A program made the translations under genes and the position numbers. The notes below the pieces were generated by a model. The model saw only the letters and a list, made by a program, of their open reading frames with translations, was not told where the DNA came from and did not search any database. This document shows positions 19,468-26,794 of a stretch of DNA of 64,000 nt, in pieces. Source of the DNA: Bacteroides zhangwenhongii (GTDB lineage Bacteria > Bacteroidota > Bacteroidia > Bacteroidales > Bacteroidaceae); the NCBI RefSeq assembly GCF_009193325.2, contig NZ_CP059856.1, forward strand, positions 5,180,519 through 5,244,518. Reading direction: 5' to 3'. The number at the start of each line of letters is the position of its first letter. Position 1 is the stretch's first letter.

Positions 19468-21090
19468 ATGAAGAAAGTTCTATTTTTACTGCTCACTGTC
19501 ATTACAGTATGCAGTTGTTACAATGATGATGATCTTTGGGATAAAGTCAATGATCTCGACGGACGAGTAGAAACACTGGAAACGACCGTCAAGGGAATGA
19601 ACTCTGACATTACTATTTTACAGAATCTGGTAGACGCGCTAAATCAAGGGAAAGTAATTACAAATACAGAACAAACCTCTGAAGGTTATACATTGACTTT
19701 CAATGATGGTAGCAAAGTGTCCATAAAGAATGGAACAAATGGCACAGATGCTCCTGTCATTGGAATAAAAGCAGATGAAGACGGAACATATTACTGGACA
19801 ATTACCACTAATGGGGTTACAGACTGGCTTCCGGATGCAGACAACAAATTAAAAGTAACGGGTACAACCCCAATCATGGGAGTTGACGACGATGGGTACT
19901 GGACGGTTAATACAGGTGACGGAGCCCAACCAATAAATGGGGCAGACGGTAAACCTATAAAAGCAAAAGGGGAAGATGGAGATTCTTTCTTCAAATCCGT
20001 TACAGTCAATAACAACTATGTATTAGTTACTCTTGCAGATGGAACATCGTTCACATTACCCAAAGGGGAAACATATACATTTGACATTGCCAATAGAGAT
20101 TATACCTTGTTCTCGTCTAATGAAACAAGGACGTATCTGCTTACAACCGCCAATATAGACGATGCAACATTAATTGCTATTCCGCAAGGATGGACAGCGG
20201 TTCTTAATGATAAAGATTTAAAAATCACAGCTCCAGCAGTTTCAGGTGATGATGTCAAGGATGGTGAACTTAAAATACTTGTTACACCATCCAAAGCCTT
20301 TGGAAAAGTGATAAAAATGCAATTAAGAGCAGTTCATGAAGCGCGCTTTTTAACATTTGAAGACGCCGATTACAAAGGTGATGCTAATATAGTAGGAAAA
20401 ACAAACTGGTCTTCATTAATTGATAATCCCCAATATAACGGTCCTCTACTTTATCCTACGACAAGTACTCTCTATCAATGGAATGACAAAAACAACACTT
20501 TCCTAGCTTCCGAACTTCCTAATGGATGGGGTGACTATAAATATTGGGGTGGTGGACATGCCATATCAAACTACGTAGAAACAGATATGGCCAACGGAGA
20601 TTATCTACATCAACTTGGTGTCTATTACCAAGATCCAATAACTGGTTTTGGCGGTCATAATGGCTCTAAAAATTTCTGTGTACACTATGGATATAAGGAT
20701 GATTCCGGATTTACTGATGGTGCAAAATTACCATCCATTTATTTTTCCGATAACCAAGCACGTGTAGTAGATCATATGTATGTCATGTGGAATACTTATT
20801 TAGCTAACTGTATTTTTAACGGTAACAGCCTGACTGAGCCTGTCGGTCCGGATGGTTATGTAAAGATAATCGCCATCGGTTTTGATGCAGCAGGTAAAGA
20901 AATAACCAATCATTTAGAGTTTTTCATTGCTAATGCTAGAGGTAATATTCAGGAATGGACTTACTGGGATCTTTCTTCGTTAGGCAAAGTTTCGAAAATT
21001 GAGTTTAATATGGCAGGTGACAGTGACAATGGTTATGGTTTCAGCCAACCGGCCTATTTTTGTTATGATGACGTAGCGGTAAGATTCTAA
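19468..21090 (+). CDS. Surface lipoprotein with N-terminal coiled coil (DUF4988-like) and C-terminal DUF4465 domain, B12 locus
   Basis: 540 residues. Lipoprotein signal MKKVLFLLLTVITVCSC (Cys at about 17) followed by an acidic NDDD stretch suggestive of surface export. A short coiled coil (about 22-55, DLDGRVETLETTVKGMNSD) leads into DUF4988-like repeats with DGTYYWTI and DDDGYWTVNTGDG motifs. From about residue 290 a DUF4465-like domain (ARFLTFEDADYKGD to the C-terminal PAYFCYDDVAVRF) resembles domains recurrent in Bacteroidota B12 regulons. The B. thetaiotaomicron protein BtuH is also a surface cobalamin-binding protein of such loci. Whether this gene is its orthologue cannot be decided here. 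It begins 39 bases after the btuG stop and its own stop overlaps the next start (TAATG). Confidence 0.8.
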   Translation: MKKVLFLLLTVITVCSCYNDDDLWDKVNDLDGRVETLETTVKGMNSDITILQNLVDALNQGKVITNTEQTSEGYTLTFNDGSKVSIKNGTNGTDAPVIGIKADEDGTYYWTITTNGVTDWLPDADNKLKVTGTTPIMGVDDDGYWTVNTGDGAQPINGADGKPIKAKGEDGDSFFKSVTVNNNYVLVTLADGTSFTLPKGETYTFDIANRDYTLFSSNETRTYLLTTANIDDATLIAIPQGWTAVLNDKDLKITAPAVSGDDVKDGELKILVTPSKAFGKVIKMQLRAVHEARFLTFEDADYKGDANIVGKTNWSSLIDNPQYNGPLLYPTTSTLYQWNDKNNTFLASELPNGWGDYKYWGGGHAISNYVETDMANGDYLHQLGVYYQDPITGFGGHNGSKNFCVHYGYKDDSGFTDGAKLPSIYFSDNQARVVDHMYVMWNTYLANCIFNGNSLTEPVGPDGYVKIIAIGFDAAGKEITNHLEFFIANARGNIQEWTYWDLSSLGKVSKIEFNMAGDSDNGYGFSQPAYFCYDDVAVRF

Positions 21091-22802
21091 TGAAACACAT
21101 TACACCTTTACTACTCGCCTTATTGACATGCATATCATGTGCGGAAGAAGAGGAGAAATCTCCTCTTCCTGCCGCTCCTGTCATTACCTTGAAAGAAGAA
21201 GTCCCCATCTATAAAACCAAAATCGGTCGGGAAATAACCATCGCTCCTATTTACGAAAACATCGATTCGGAAACGGCCTTTAATTGGACAATAGATGGAA
21301 AGAATATCTGTACCGCTTCCACCCTGACATTTTCAGCCGATGAAGCCGGAAGATATTATATCCTGATTTCCGCAACTAACGCCGGAGGAACAACAGAAAA
21401 AGAAATACGTATTGATGTTTTCCAACTTGATGTACCCACCATTTCTATAGCCGATGCAGACAAAGGTTTCAAAGTTCTTCAGGGATCCGAACTAACCATA
21501 ACACCGGTAGTTGACTCTTTCCTAGATACTAGTTATTCTTGGCAAATAAATGGTCAGGAAGTTTCAACTGAACCAAATTATTCATTCCCTACAAATGAGC
21601 TTGGCGAATATGATGTTCGCTTCTCGACTCATAACGAAGATGGTGAAGATGAAATCTCCTTTAAAGTCGAAGTATGTTCACCGGATCAAATAGATTTCAA
21701 TTGGACGTTTCTACAAGACGAATATAATATGTCATCAGGTAGAACGATTCAAATCAAGCCGGTAGATATAAAAAATGCACAAGATGCTATTTATACATGG
21801 TCTGTAAATAACAAACAAGTACAATCAGGAGCAAGCGATAGTTATTTGTTCACATCCGACCAAGAAGGAGAACATACAATTAAAGTAGAAATGAAAAATT
21901 CGTATATACTTGTCACGCAAACATTAAAAGTCAACGTTTGTCCGCCCGAGGGAACATACCAACGCAAGATAAATGCTACTAGTTCTGCTTCTATGAACAA
22001 AGTATATGAATTTTTACCCGCTCCCGGTCAGTTTGTTAATGAGAACTATACAGTAACTACCATGGCAGAAGCCTGTACCTATGCAGAAGAACGAATCAAT
22101 CAGACTGCTTATGTCTCTTTAGGCGGATTCGGTGGATACATCATCGTTGGATTCGATCATAGTATCGTGAACGACGGAGATTACAACATCGCTGTTACTG
22201 GTAATGCTTTCGATGGTTCATCAGAACCCGGAATTGTATGGGTAATGCAGGACGAAAATGGTGATGGGTTACCCAATGACACTTGGTATGAATTGCGCGG
22301 ATCCGAATATGGAAAAGCCGAAACCTGGCAGGACTATGCCGTCACCTATCATAAACCAACCGGTATTCAGCTTCCCACCCCATGGACAGACAATCATGGT
22401 CAAAGTGGGTCTATTGATTATTTGGGCGCTTTTCACCGGCAAGATTATTATTATCCCGCCTGGGTAAAGGAGAAACAATATACTTTGCGAGGTACTCGCC
22501 TGAAAGAGCGTAATTACGATCAATCCGGTAATGGTACTTATTGGGTAAATGATAGTTATGAATGGGGATATGCTGATAATTTCAGCGCCATTGATCGTCT
22601 GACAGATGATGACAACTATAATGCCGGACCGTCTGACAATCATTTCAAGATATCCCATGCTGTAACTTTCGACGGTAAGGATGCAAACCTGAAGTACGTT
22701 GATTTTATCAAAGTACAAGTGGGTGTTAATAGTAAAAGCGGTTGGTTGGGTGAAATATCCACTGAAGTTTTTGGAATAAAGGATTTCAACATGCTCAAAT
22801 AA
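21090..22802 (+). CDS. PKD-like repeat surface lipoprotein, B12 locus
   Basis: 570 residues. Lipoprotein signal MKHITPLLLALLTCISC (Cys at about 17) followed by AEEEEK, a probable surface-export signal. Three Ig/PKD-like domains follow (about 30-115, 115-200, 200-290), each with a W-x-(I/V)-(D/N) core such as FNWTIDGKNI, YSWQINGQEV and YTWSVNNKQV. The C-terminal half (about 300-570) is a separate domain with SLGGFGGYIIVGFDHSI and DENGDGLPNDTWYELRGSEYG. The latter is an Asp-rich, calcium-binding-like loop. Last gene of the riboswitch-controlled unit; its start overlaps the upstream stop. Role in cobalamin capture is inference from position only. Confidence 0.8.
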   Translation: MKHITPLLLALLTCISCAEEEEKSPLPAAPVITLKEEVPIYKTKIGREITIAPIYENIDSETAFNWTIDGKNICTASTLTFSADEAGRYYILISATNAGGTTEKEIRIDVFQLDVPTISIADADKGFKVLQGSELTITPVVDSFLDTSYSWQINGQEVSTEPNYSFPTNELGEYDVRFSTHNEDGEDEISFKVEVCSPDQIDFNWTFLQDEYNMSSGRTIQIKPVDIKNAQDAIYTWSVNNKQVQSGASDSYLFTSDQEGEHTIKVEMKNSYILVTQTLKVNVCPPEGTYQRKINATSSASMNKVYEFLPAPGQFVNENYTVTTMAEACTYAEERINQTAYVSLGGFGGYIIVGFDHSIVNDGDYNIAVTGNAFDGSSEPGIVWVMQDENGDGLPNDTWYELRGSEYGKAETWQDYAVTYHKPTGIQLPTPWTDNHGQSGSIDYLGAFHRQDYYYPAWVKEKQYTLRGTRLKERNYDQSGNGTYWVNDSYEWGYADNFSAIDRLTDDDNYNAGPSDNHFKISHAVTFDGKDANLKYVDFIKVQVGVNSKSGWLGEISTEVFGIKDFNMLK

Positions 22803-22845
22803 TTGATAGAATATACATAAGAGATTCTTTTCCCTATTAAATATA

Positions 22846-22879
22846 GAGATAAAAATTACCAAATGGTAATTTTTATCTC
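22846..22879. promoter_or_regulatory. 16-bp perfect palindromic arms upstream of the MATE/Crp operon
   Basis: GAGATAAAAATTACCA (22846-22861) and its exact complement (22864-22879) are separated by two bases. The right arm ends 12 bases before the -7 box TACCTTTG (22892-22899), so it covers the likely -33 region. It can be read as an operator or as the terminator of the B12 operon; the long, near-loopless symmetry fits a dimeric regulator site. Confidence 0.6.
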
Positions 22880-22890
22880 CTCTCATAACC

Positions 22891-22924
22891 CTACCTTTGT
22901 CGCCATTTTCAACGACAAAGGTAG
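22891..22924 (+). promoter_or_regulatory. Promoter -7 box and 12-bp inverted repeat in the MATE gene leader
   Basis: CTACCTTTGTCG (22891-22902) contains the -7 box, and its exact complement CGACAAAGGTAG (22913-22924) ends 6 bases before the ATG. The repeat covers the -7 box and the ribosome-binding region. The transcribed part alone could not form the full hairpin if transcription starts near 22905, so a protein operator is the more likely reading. Confidence 0.55.
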
Positions 22925-22930
22925 AAAGTT

Positions 22931-24286
22931 ATGAAAGATAGTATTAATTTCGGCAGTATGAACATCTCCACGTTGTTCCGTAAGTTACTAATTCCTACGG
23001 TACTTGGGATGGTATTCTCGGCTCTGTTCGTTATTACGGACGGTATATTTGTAGGAAAAGGTATTGGCAGTGACGCACTGGCAGCAGTAAATATCACTGC
23101 ACCGCTTTTTATGATTGCAGCGGGTATCGGACTGATGTTCGGAGTGGGAGCTTCGGTGGTGGCTTCCATTCATTTATCTCAGGGAAAACGCAAAGTAGCA
23201 AGTATTAATATCACTCAGGCAATTGCTTTTTCCGCATTGCTCATACTTATCCTGTCTGCTCTGTGTCTTTATTTTATAGAGCCATTGGCCAGATTATTGG
23301 GTAGTTCGGACCGATTGTTGCCGTTAGCCGTAGAATATATGGCATGGTATCTTCCTTTTCTCGTATTCTACGAAGTATTAAATATAGGAATGTTCTGCAT
23401 CCGCCTGGATGGTTCGCCCACCTATGCCATGATGTGTAATGCAGTTGCAGCCATACTCAATATCATACTGGATTATATATTCATCTTCGAATTTGGTTGG
23501 GGAATGATGGGAGCAGCTTTTGCCACCAGTCTGGGAACTGTTGTGGGAGGGTTGATGACACTGATTTACCTCCTCCGTTTCTCTCGTACCCTCCATCTAT
23601 GCCAAATAAAGTTAAGTATCAAAAGCCTGTTACTGACTCTTCGCAACATCGGTTATATGATTAAACTGGGAAGTTCTGCTTTTATCAGTGAAGCCTCCAT
23701 TGCCTGTATGATGTTTCTGGGGAACTACGTTTTCATCCGCCATCTCGGTGAAGACGGAGTAGCTGCATTTAGTATTGCCTGTTACTTCTTCCCTATCATC
23801 TTCATGGTCTATAATGCCATTGCACAATCCGCACAACCCATTATCAGCTATAACTTCGGAGCCGGACTGCCCGAGCGTGTACGAAAGACACTGCATCTCG
23901 CCATTCGGACCGCTTTAATCTGCGGTATCAGCTTTTTCATTCTTACCGTACTATGCTGCCAGGACATTGTTTCGCTATTCATTGACCGCAGCTACGCTGC
24001 ATTCGATATAGCAGTAAACGGGCTTCCTTATTTCGGAATAGGATTCATATTCTTTGCCGTCAACATGATTGGCATTGGTTATTATCAAAGCGTTGAAAGA
24101 GGTCAGCGGGCAACAATTATCACTCTTCTCCGGGGAGTAGTGTTTATGCTGATCGGATTCTTTGCGCTCCCTCCGGTATTGGGTACACCGGGTATCTGGC
24201 TAGCCGTACCATTGGCAGAGTTATTAACTACTTTCTATATTTTCGGAATTTATTTGAAAGATCGTTTCATTGTTTGCCGACGATAA
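22931..24286 (+). CDS. MATE-family multidrug/Na+ antiporter
   Basis: 451 residues with about twelve transmembrane segments in two homologous bundles. The start gives MKDSINFGSMNISTLFRKLLIPTVLGMVFSALFVITDGIFVGKG, the typical MATE first helix. Other family features are the GIGLMFGVGASVVASIHLSQGK loop, GSSAFISEASIACMMFLGNYVF at the start of the second half, and YNAIAQSAQPIISYNFGAG. It probably exports a cationic or drug-like compound. A Crp/Fnr-family gene starts 13 bases after its stop, suggesting an autoregulated two-gene operon behind the palindromes at its promoter. Confidence 0.93.
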   Translation: MKDSINFGSMNISTLFRKLLIPTVLGMVFSALFVITDGIFVGKGIGSDALAAVNITAPLFMIAAGIGLMFGVGASVVASIHLSQGKRKVASINITQAIAFSALLILILSALCLYFIEPLARLLGSSDRLLPLAVEYMAWYLPFLVFYEVLNIGMFCIRLDGSPTYAMMCNAVAAILNIILDYIFIFEFGWGMMGAAFATSLGTVVGGLMTLIYLLRFSRTLHLCQIKLSIKSLLLTLRNIGYMIKLGSSAFISEASIACMMFLGNYVFIRHLGEDGVAAFSIACYFFPIIFMVYNAIAQSAQPIISYNFGAGLPERVRKTLHLAIRTALICGISFFILTVLCCQDIVSLFIDRSYAAFDIAVNGLPYFGIGFIFFAVNMIGIGYYQSVERGQRATIITLLRGVVFMLIGFFALPPVLGTPGIWLAVPLAELLTTFYIFGIYLKDRFIVCRR

Positions 24287-24299
24287 GTATCTTTACAAT

Positions 24300-24878
24300 A
24301 TGAGAACATTCATTGAAAAACTTTGCGATAGATACAAGGTATCAGAAACCGATGTACAGTCTCTACTGAACTGTATGGAAGAGGTACATTTCAAAAAGAG
24401 AGATTTAATAGTACGCGAGGGGACAAAGAACTGTAATCTTTATTTTATCAAGACAGGAATATGGCGAGCCTATTATCATAAAGACGGAGTGGACACTACC
24501 ATCTGGTTTGCTTCAGACGGAGAAGCTGCTTTCTCCGTCTGGGGGTATGTAGATAATGCCTACTCATTAATAAATATTGAGGTCATGTGTGACAGTGTGG
24601 CCTATTGTATTTCCCGAACAGCTCTGAATCAGTTATTCGCCTCATCCATCGGACTCGCTAATTTGGGGCTCCGCCTCATGGATCATCAGTTTCTTCAACA
24701 GGAAAACTGGCTTATCAGTTCGGGAAGCCCACGGGCTAAAGAACGCTATCTCAACCTTATCAAAGAGACTCCGGAATTATTGCAATATGTGCCTTTAAAA
24801 CATATTGCGTCTTACTTGTGGATTACACCACAGTCACTCAGCAGAATACGGGCGGATATAGCACGTACGGGAACCTAA
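24300..24878 (+). CDS. Crp/Fnr-family transcriptional regulator
   Basis: About 192 residues from the ATG at 24300; an in-frame TTG at 24270 lies inside the preceding gene and is less likely. The cyclic-nucleotide-binding-like beta-roll spans about 15-110 (HFKKRDLIVREGTKNCNLYFIKTGIWRAYYHKDG, WFASDGEAAFS). The C-terminal HTH is short (ERYLNLIKETPELLQYVPLKHIASYLWITPQSLSRIRADIAR), typical of Bacteroidota members, and ends soon after the recognition helix. It follows the MATE gene by 13 bases and is a candidate to bind the 16-bp palindrome at the operon promoter. The effector ligand is unknown. Confidence 0.9.
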   Translation: MRTFIEKLCDRYKVSETDVQSLLNCMEEVHFKKRDLIVREGTKNCNLYFIKTGIWRAYYHKDGVDTTIWFASDGEAAFSVWGYVDNAYSLINIEVMCDSVAYCISRTALNQLFASSIGLANLGLRLMDHQFLQQENWLISSGSPRAKERYLNLIKETPELLQYVPLKHIASYLWITPQSLSRIRADIARTGT

Positions 24879-24900
24879 AAATTATAAAGGTTGCCAGAAT

Positions 24901-25023
24901 TTACACTTCTTCACAGCGCACCATATCCCAACCGCGAAATTGAATCAGCAATCGATGACGAGTTGTCCCAATAGCCAGTTGCCGAGCCTTTTTATCTTCA
25001 CTATATTGAAGTAACCACTGATT
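24901..25023 (-). pseudogene. Possible decayed gene remnant (C-terminal fragment)
   Basis: The 347-base gap after the Crp gene contains a minus-strand open stretch of about 40 codons ending in TAA (24901-24903). It has protein-like composition (WLLQYSEDKKARQLAIGTTR followed by HRLLIQFRGWDMVRCEEV) but no start codon, and a stop just upstream. It reads like the tail of a lost gene, but I do not recognise the family. The rest of the gap holds an ACAACTGT/ACAGTTGT inverted repeat near 25155-25183. Confidence 0.3.
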
Positions 25024-25225
25024 TCATAAACAAAAGACACTCCTGCTATCTAAAGCACCTCCACGCTACATAAACTATCTACTTTTGTAGTAGATACCGA
25101 TTCGTTCCACAGATATGGAACAAAACGATAATAGATATAGAACTAAAGGGAAACAACTGTGGAACTAAAAGTCAACAGTTGTAAAACGAATTAATACTAA
25201 CTAATAAAGCAACAGACATCAGTAT

Positions 25226-25852
25226 ATGAGTGCAATATATGATTTATTTGAAACTCCCAGTCCTAACAAACAGGAGAAACAACCGTTACATGCCCGCATT
25301 GTATCCAAAGGAACAATAAGTAAAGACGAATTTCTGGACCGTGTGCATAAATTCACAGGAATCAGCCGCAGCCTGCTGACAGGTGCAATGGAATCTTTTT
25401 CCAATGAAGCCAGAGATTTACTGGCGGAGGGCTGGAATGTAGAAATAGGAAATTTCGGTTTCCTATCCACATCGCTGGAATGCCCACCGGTAATAGATAA
25501 AAAAGAAATCCGCTCCACCTCTATTAAAATGAAAAATATCCATCTTCGCGCAAGCCGTTCATTCAAAAAGGAGGTCAGTGACAAAATGAGATTACAGCGT
25601 GGCGAATCACCGATCCGTCCCAAAAGGAACAGCATTAGCCGGGAAACCTGCCTTGCACGTCTCAACAAATATTTGGAGAATCATTTATTTATCAGCCGGA
25701 CAGACTATTCCCTCTTAACCGGACGGAATAAGAAGATTGCTATCCAAGAATTAAATTCATTCATCAGCGATGGGGTTATCCGTAAAGAAGGAGTCGGAAA
25801 ATTAAGCGTATACACAAGTCTAAACCAATCTGCATTCATTGAGCACCATTAA
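25226..25852 (+). CDS. HU-family (HU-HIG-like) DNA-binding protein with extra C-terminal winged-helix-like region
   Basis: 208 residues. A HU/IHF-like fold occupies about 25-125: ARIVSKGTISKDEFLDRVHKFTGIS, then SFSNEARDLLAEGWNVEIGNFGFLSTSLE, then beta strands with RSTSIKMKNIHLRASRSFKKEV. The remaining ~80 residues form an extra domain (SRETCLARLNKYLENHLFIS to VGKLSVYTS) that reads like a small winged helix. Such long HU relatives are common in Bacteroides, often beside DUF4248 proteins, as here. Probable role is nucleoid or locus-specific DNA binding; targets are unknown. Confidence 0.82.
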   Translation: MSAIYDLFETPSPNKQEKQPLHARIVSKGTISKDEFLDRVHKFTGISRSLLTGAMESFSNEARDLLAEGWNVEIGNFGFLSTSLECPPVIDKKEIRSTSIKMKNIHLRASRSFKKEVSDKMRLQRGESPIRPKRNSISRETCLARLNKYLENHLFISRTDYSLLTGRNKKIAIQELNSFISDGVIRKEGVGKLSVYTSLNQSAFIEHH

Positions 25853-25878
25853 AGCACCTCACCGGTAAGTGACTGTTA

Positions 25879-25886
25879 TATCTTTG
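25879..25886 (+). promoter_or_regulatory. -7 element for the second HU-like gene
   Basis: TATCTTTG matches TAnnTTTG and lies 61 bases before the start at 25947, so the second HU-like gene is separately transcribed. Confidence 0.55.
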
Positions 25887-25946
25887 CATCGTGATCACAA
25901 AGAAAGAGAAACGATAACCAAAAGTATTAATTAAAAAAACAAAATT

Positions 25947-26411
25947 ATGTCACTGAAATATGTTATTAAAAAAAGAACATTCGGTTTTGACAAGACTAAA
26001 ACCGAAAAGTATGTAGCGCAGAATGTAATCACCAATACGTTGGATTTCAGAAATCTGTGTGATGAAATTACCAAAGTCGGATTAGTGCCCAGTGGAGCTG
26101 TCAAATTTGTGCTCGACGCGCTCATTGATACGCTGAATATGAACCTGAATAAAGGTATATCAGTCCAATTAGGTGATTTTGGCTGCTTTCGTCCCAGTCT
26201 GAATTGTGATAGTCAGGATACCGCCAAAGATGTGGATAGCGATACTATCCGAAGAGTGAAAATCATCTTTACCCCAGGATATAAATTTAAAGAGATGTTG
26301 AATAAAGTCAGTGTCCAAAAGATGATTGTCGCCGCTGATGGTTCTATGGAACCGGATGAACCGGTAAATCCGGACAAAGGGGATGGAGAAGCTCCCGATC
26401 CGGGAGAATAA
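25947..26411 (+). CDS. HU-family DNA-binding protein
   Basis: 154 residues. The HU-like core covers about 1-125: MSLKYVIKKRTFGFDKTKTEKYVAQ, LCDEITKVGLVPSGAVKFVLDALIDTLNMNLNKGISVQLGDFGCF, then IRRVKIIFTPGYKFKEML. This matches the Bacteroidota HU subfamily in which strands replace the long DNA-wrapping arm. The tail after about 130 is acidic and Pro/Gly-rich (EPDEPVNPDKGDGEAPDPGE), likely disordered. Neighbours are another HU-like gene and a DUF4248 gene, a recurrent Bacteroides trio whose function is not established. Confidence 0.85.
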   Translation: MSLKYVIKKRTFGFDKTKTEKYVAQNVITNTLDFRNLCDEITKVGLVPSGAVKFVLDALIDTLNMNLNKGISVQLGDFGCFRPSLNCDSQDTAKDVDSDTIRRVKIIFTPGYKFKEMLNKVSVQKMIVAADGSMEPDEPVNPDKGDGEAPDPGE

Positions 26412-26413
26412 TC

Positions 26414-26474
26414 CCTGCCCTCTTTGAGGCAGGAAGAGAGTGTCACAATGAATAGTAAAATGACACTCTCTTCC
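26414..26474 (+). terminator. Two consecutive hairpins after the HU-like gene
   Basis: CCTGCC/GGCAGG (26414-26433) is followed by GGAAGAGAGTGTCA (26432-26445) pairing perfectly with TGACACTCTCTTCC (26461-26474). There is no long T-run, but the 14-bp stem directly after the stop makes a terminator or 3' stabiliser likely. Confidence 0.6.
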
Positions 26475-26551
26475 ACATTATTCTATTAATCCCTTGACAA
26501 ACGCCCTATAATTTTGTATATTTACAACTTCTAACAATAAAAACTATAAAA

Positions 26552-26794
26552 ATGGAATTATCAATCGAAGAAGAAGAAAAACCGTTCATTTTCAAATCCT
26601 ATACAAAAAAGGAATTAGCCTGTATGTACAGTCCAAGCATCACCCCACGTTGTGCCATACGTATATTCACCAAATGGATTAAAATGAACAAAGAGTTATT
26701 CCGTTTATTGACAGAAACCGGCTACCATCCGCGAACACGCACATTCACTCCCCGACAAGTCAGAATTATCACCAATATTCTGGACATTCCTTAG
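26552..26794 (+). CDS. DUF4248-family small protein
   Basis: 80 residues, basic, with the DUF4248 pattern: FKSYTKKELACMYSPSITPRCAIRIFTKWI in the first half and TRTFTPRQVRIITNILDIP at the C-terminus. The arrangement looks like a compact helical DNA-binding unit, and family members usually sit near HU-like genes in Bacteroides; no function has been assigned. A -7 box TAATTTTG lies at 26509-26516. Its last four bases overlap the 3' end of the convergent RND permease gene. Confidence 0.85.
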   Translation: MELSIEEEEKPFIFKSYTKKELACMYSPSITPRCAIRIFTKWIKMNKELFRLLTETGYHPRTRTFTPRQVRIITNILDIP

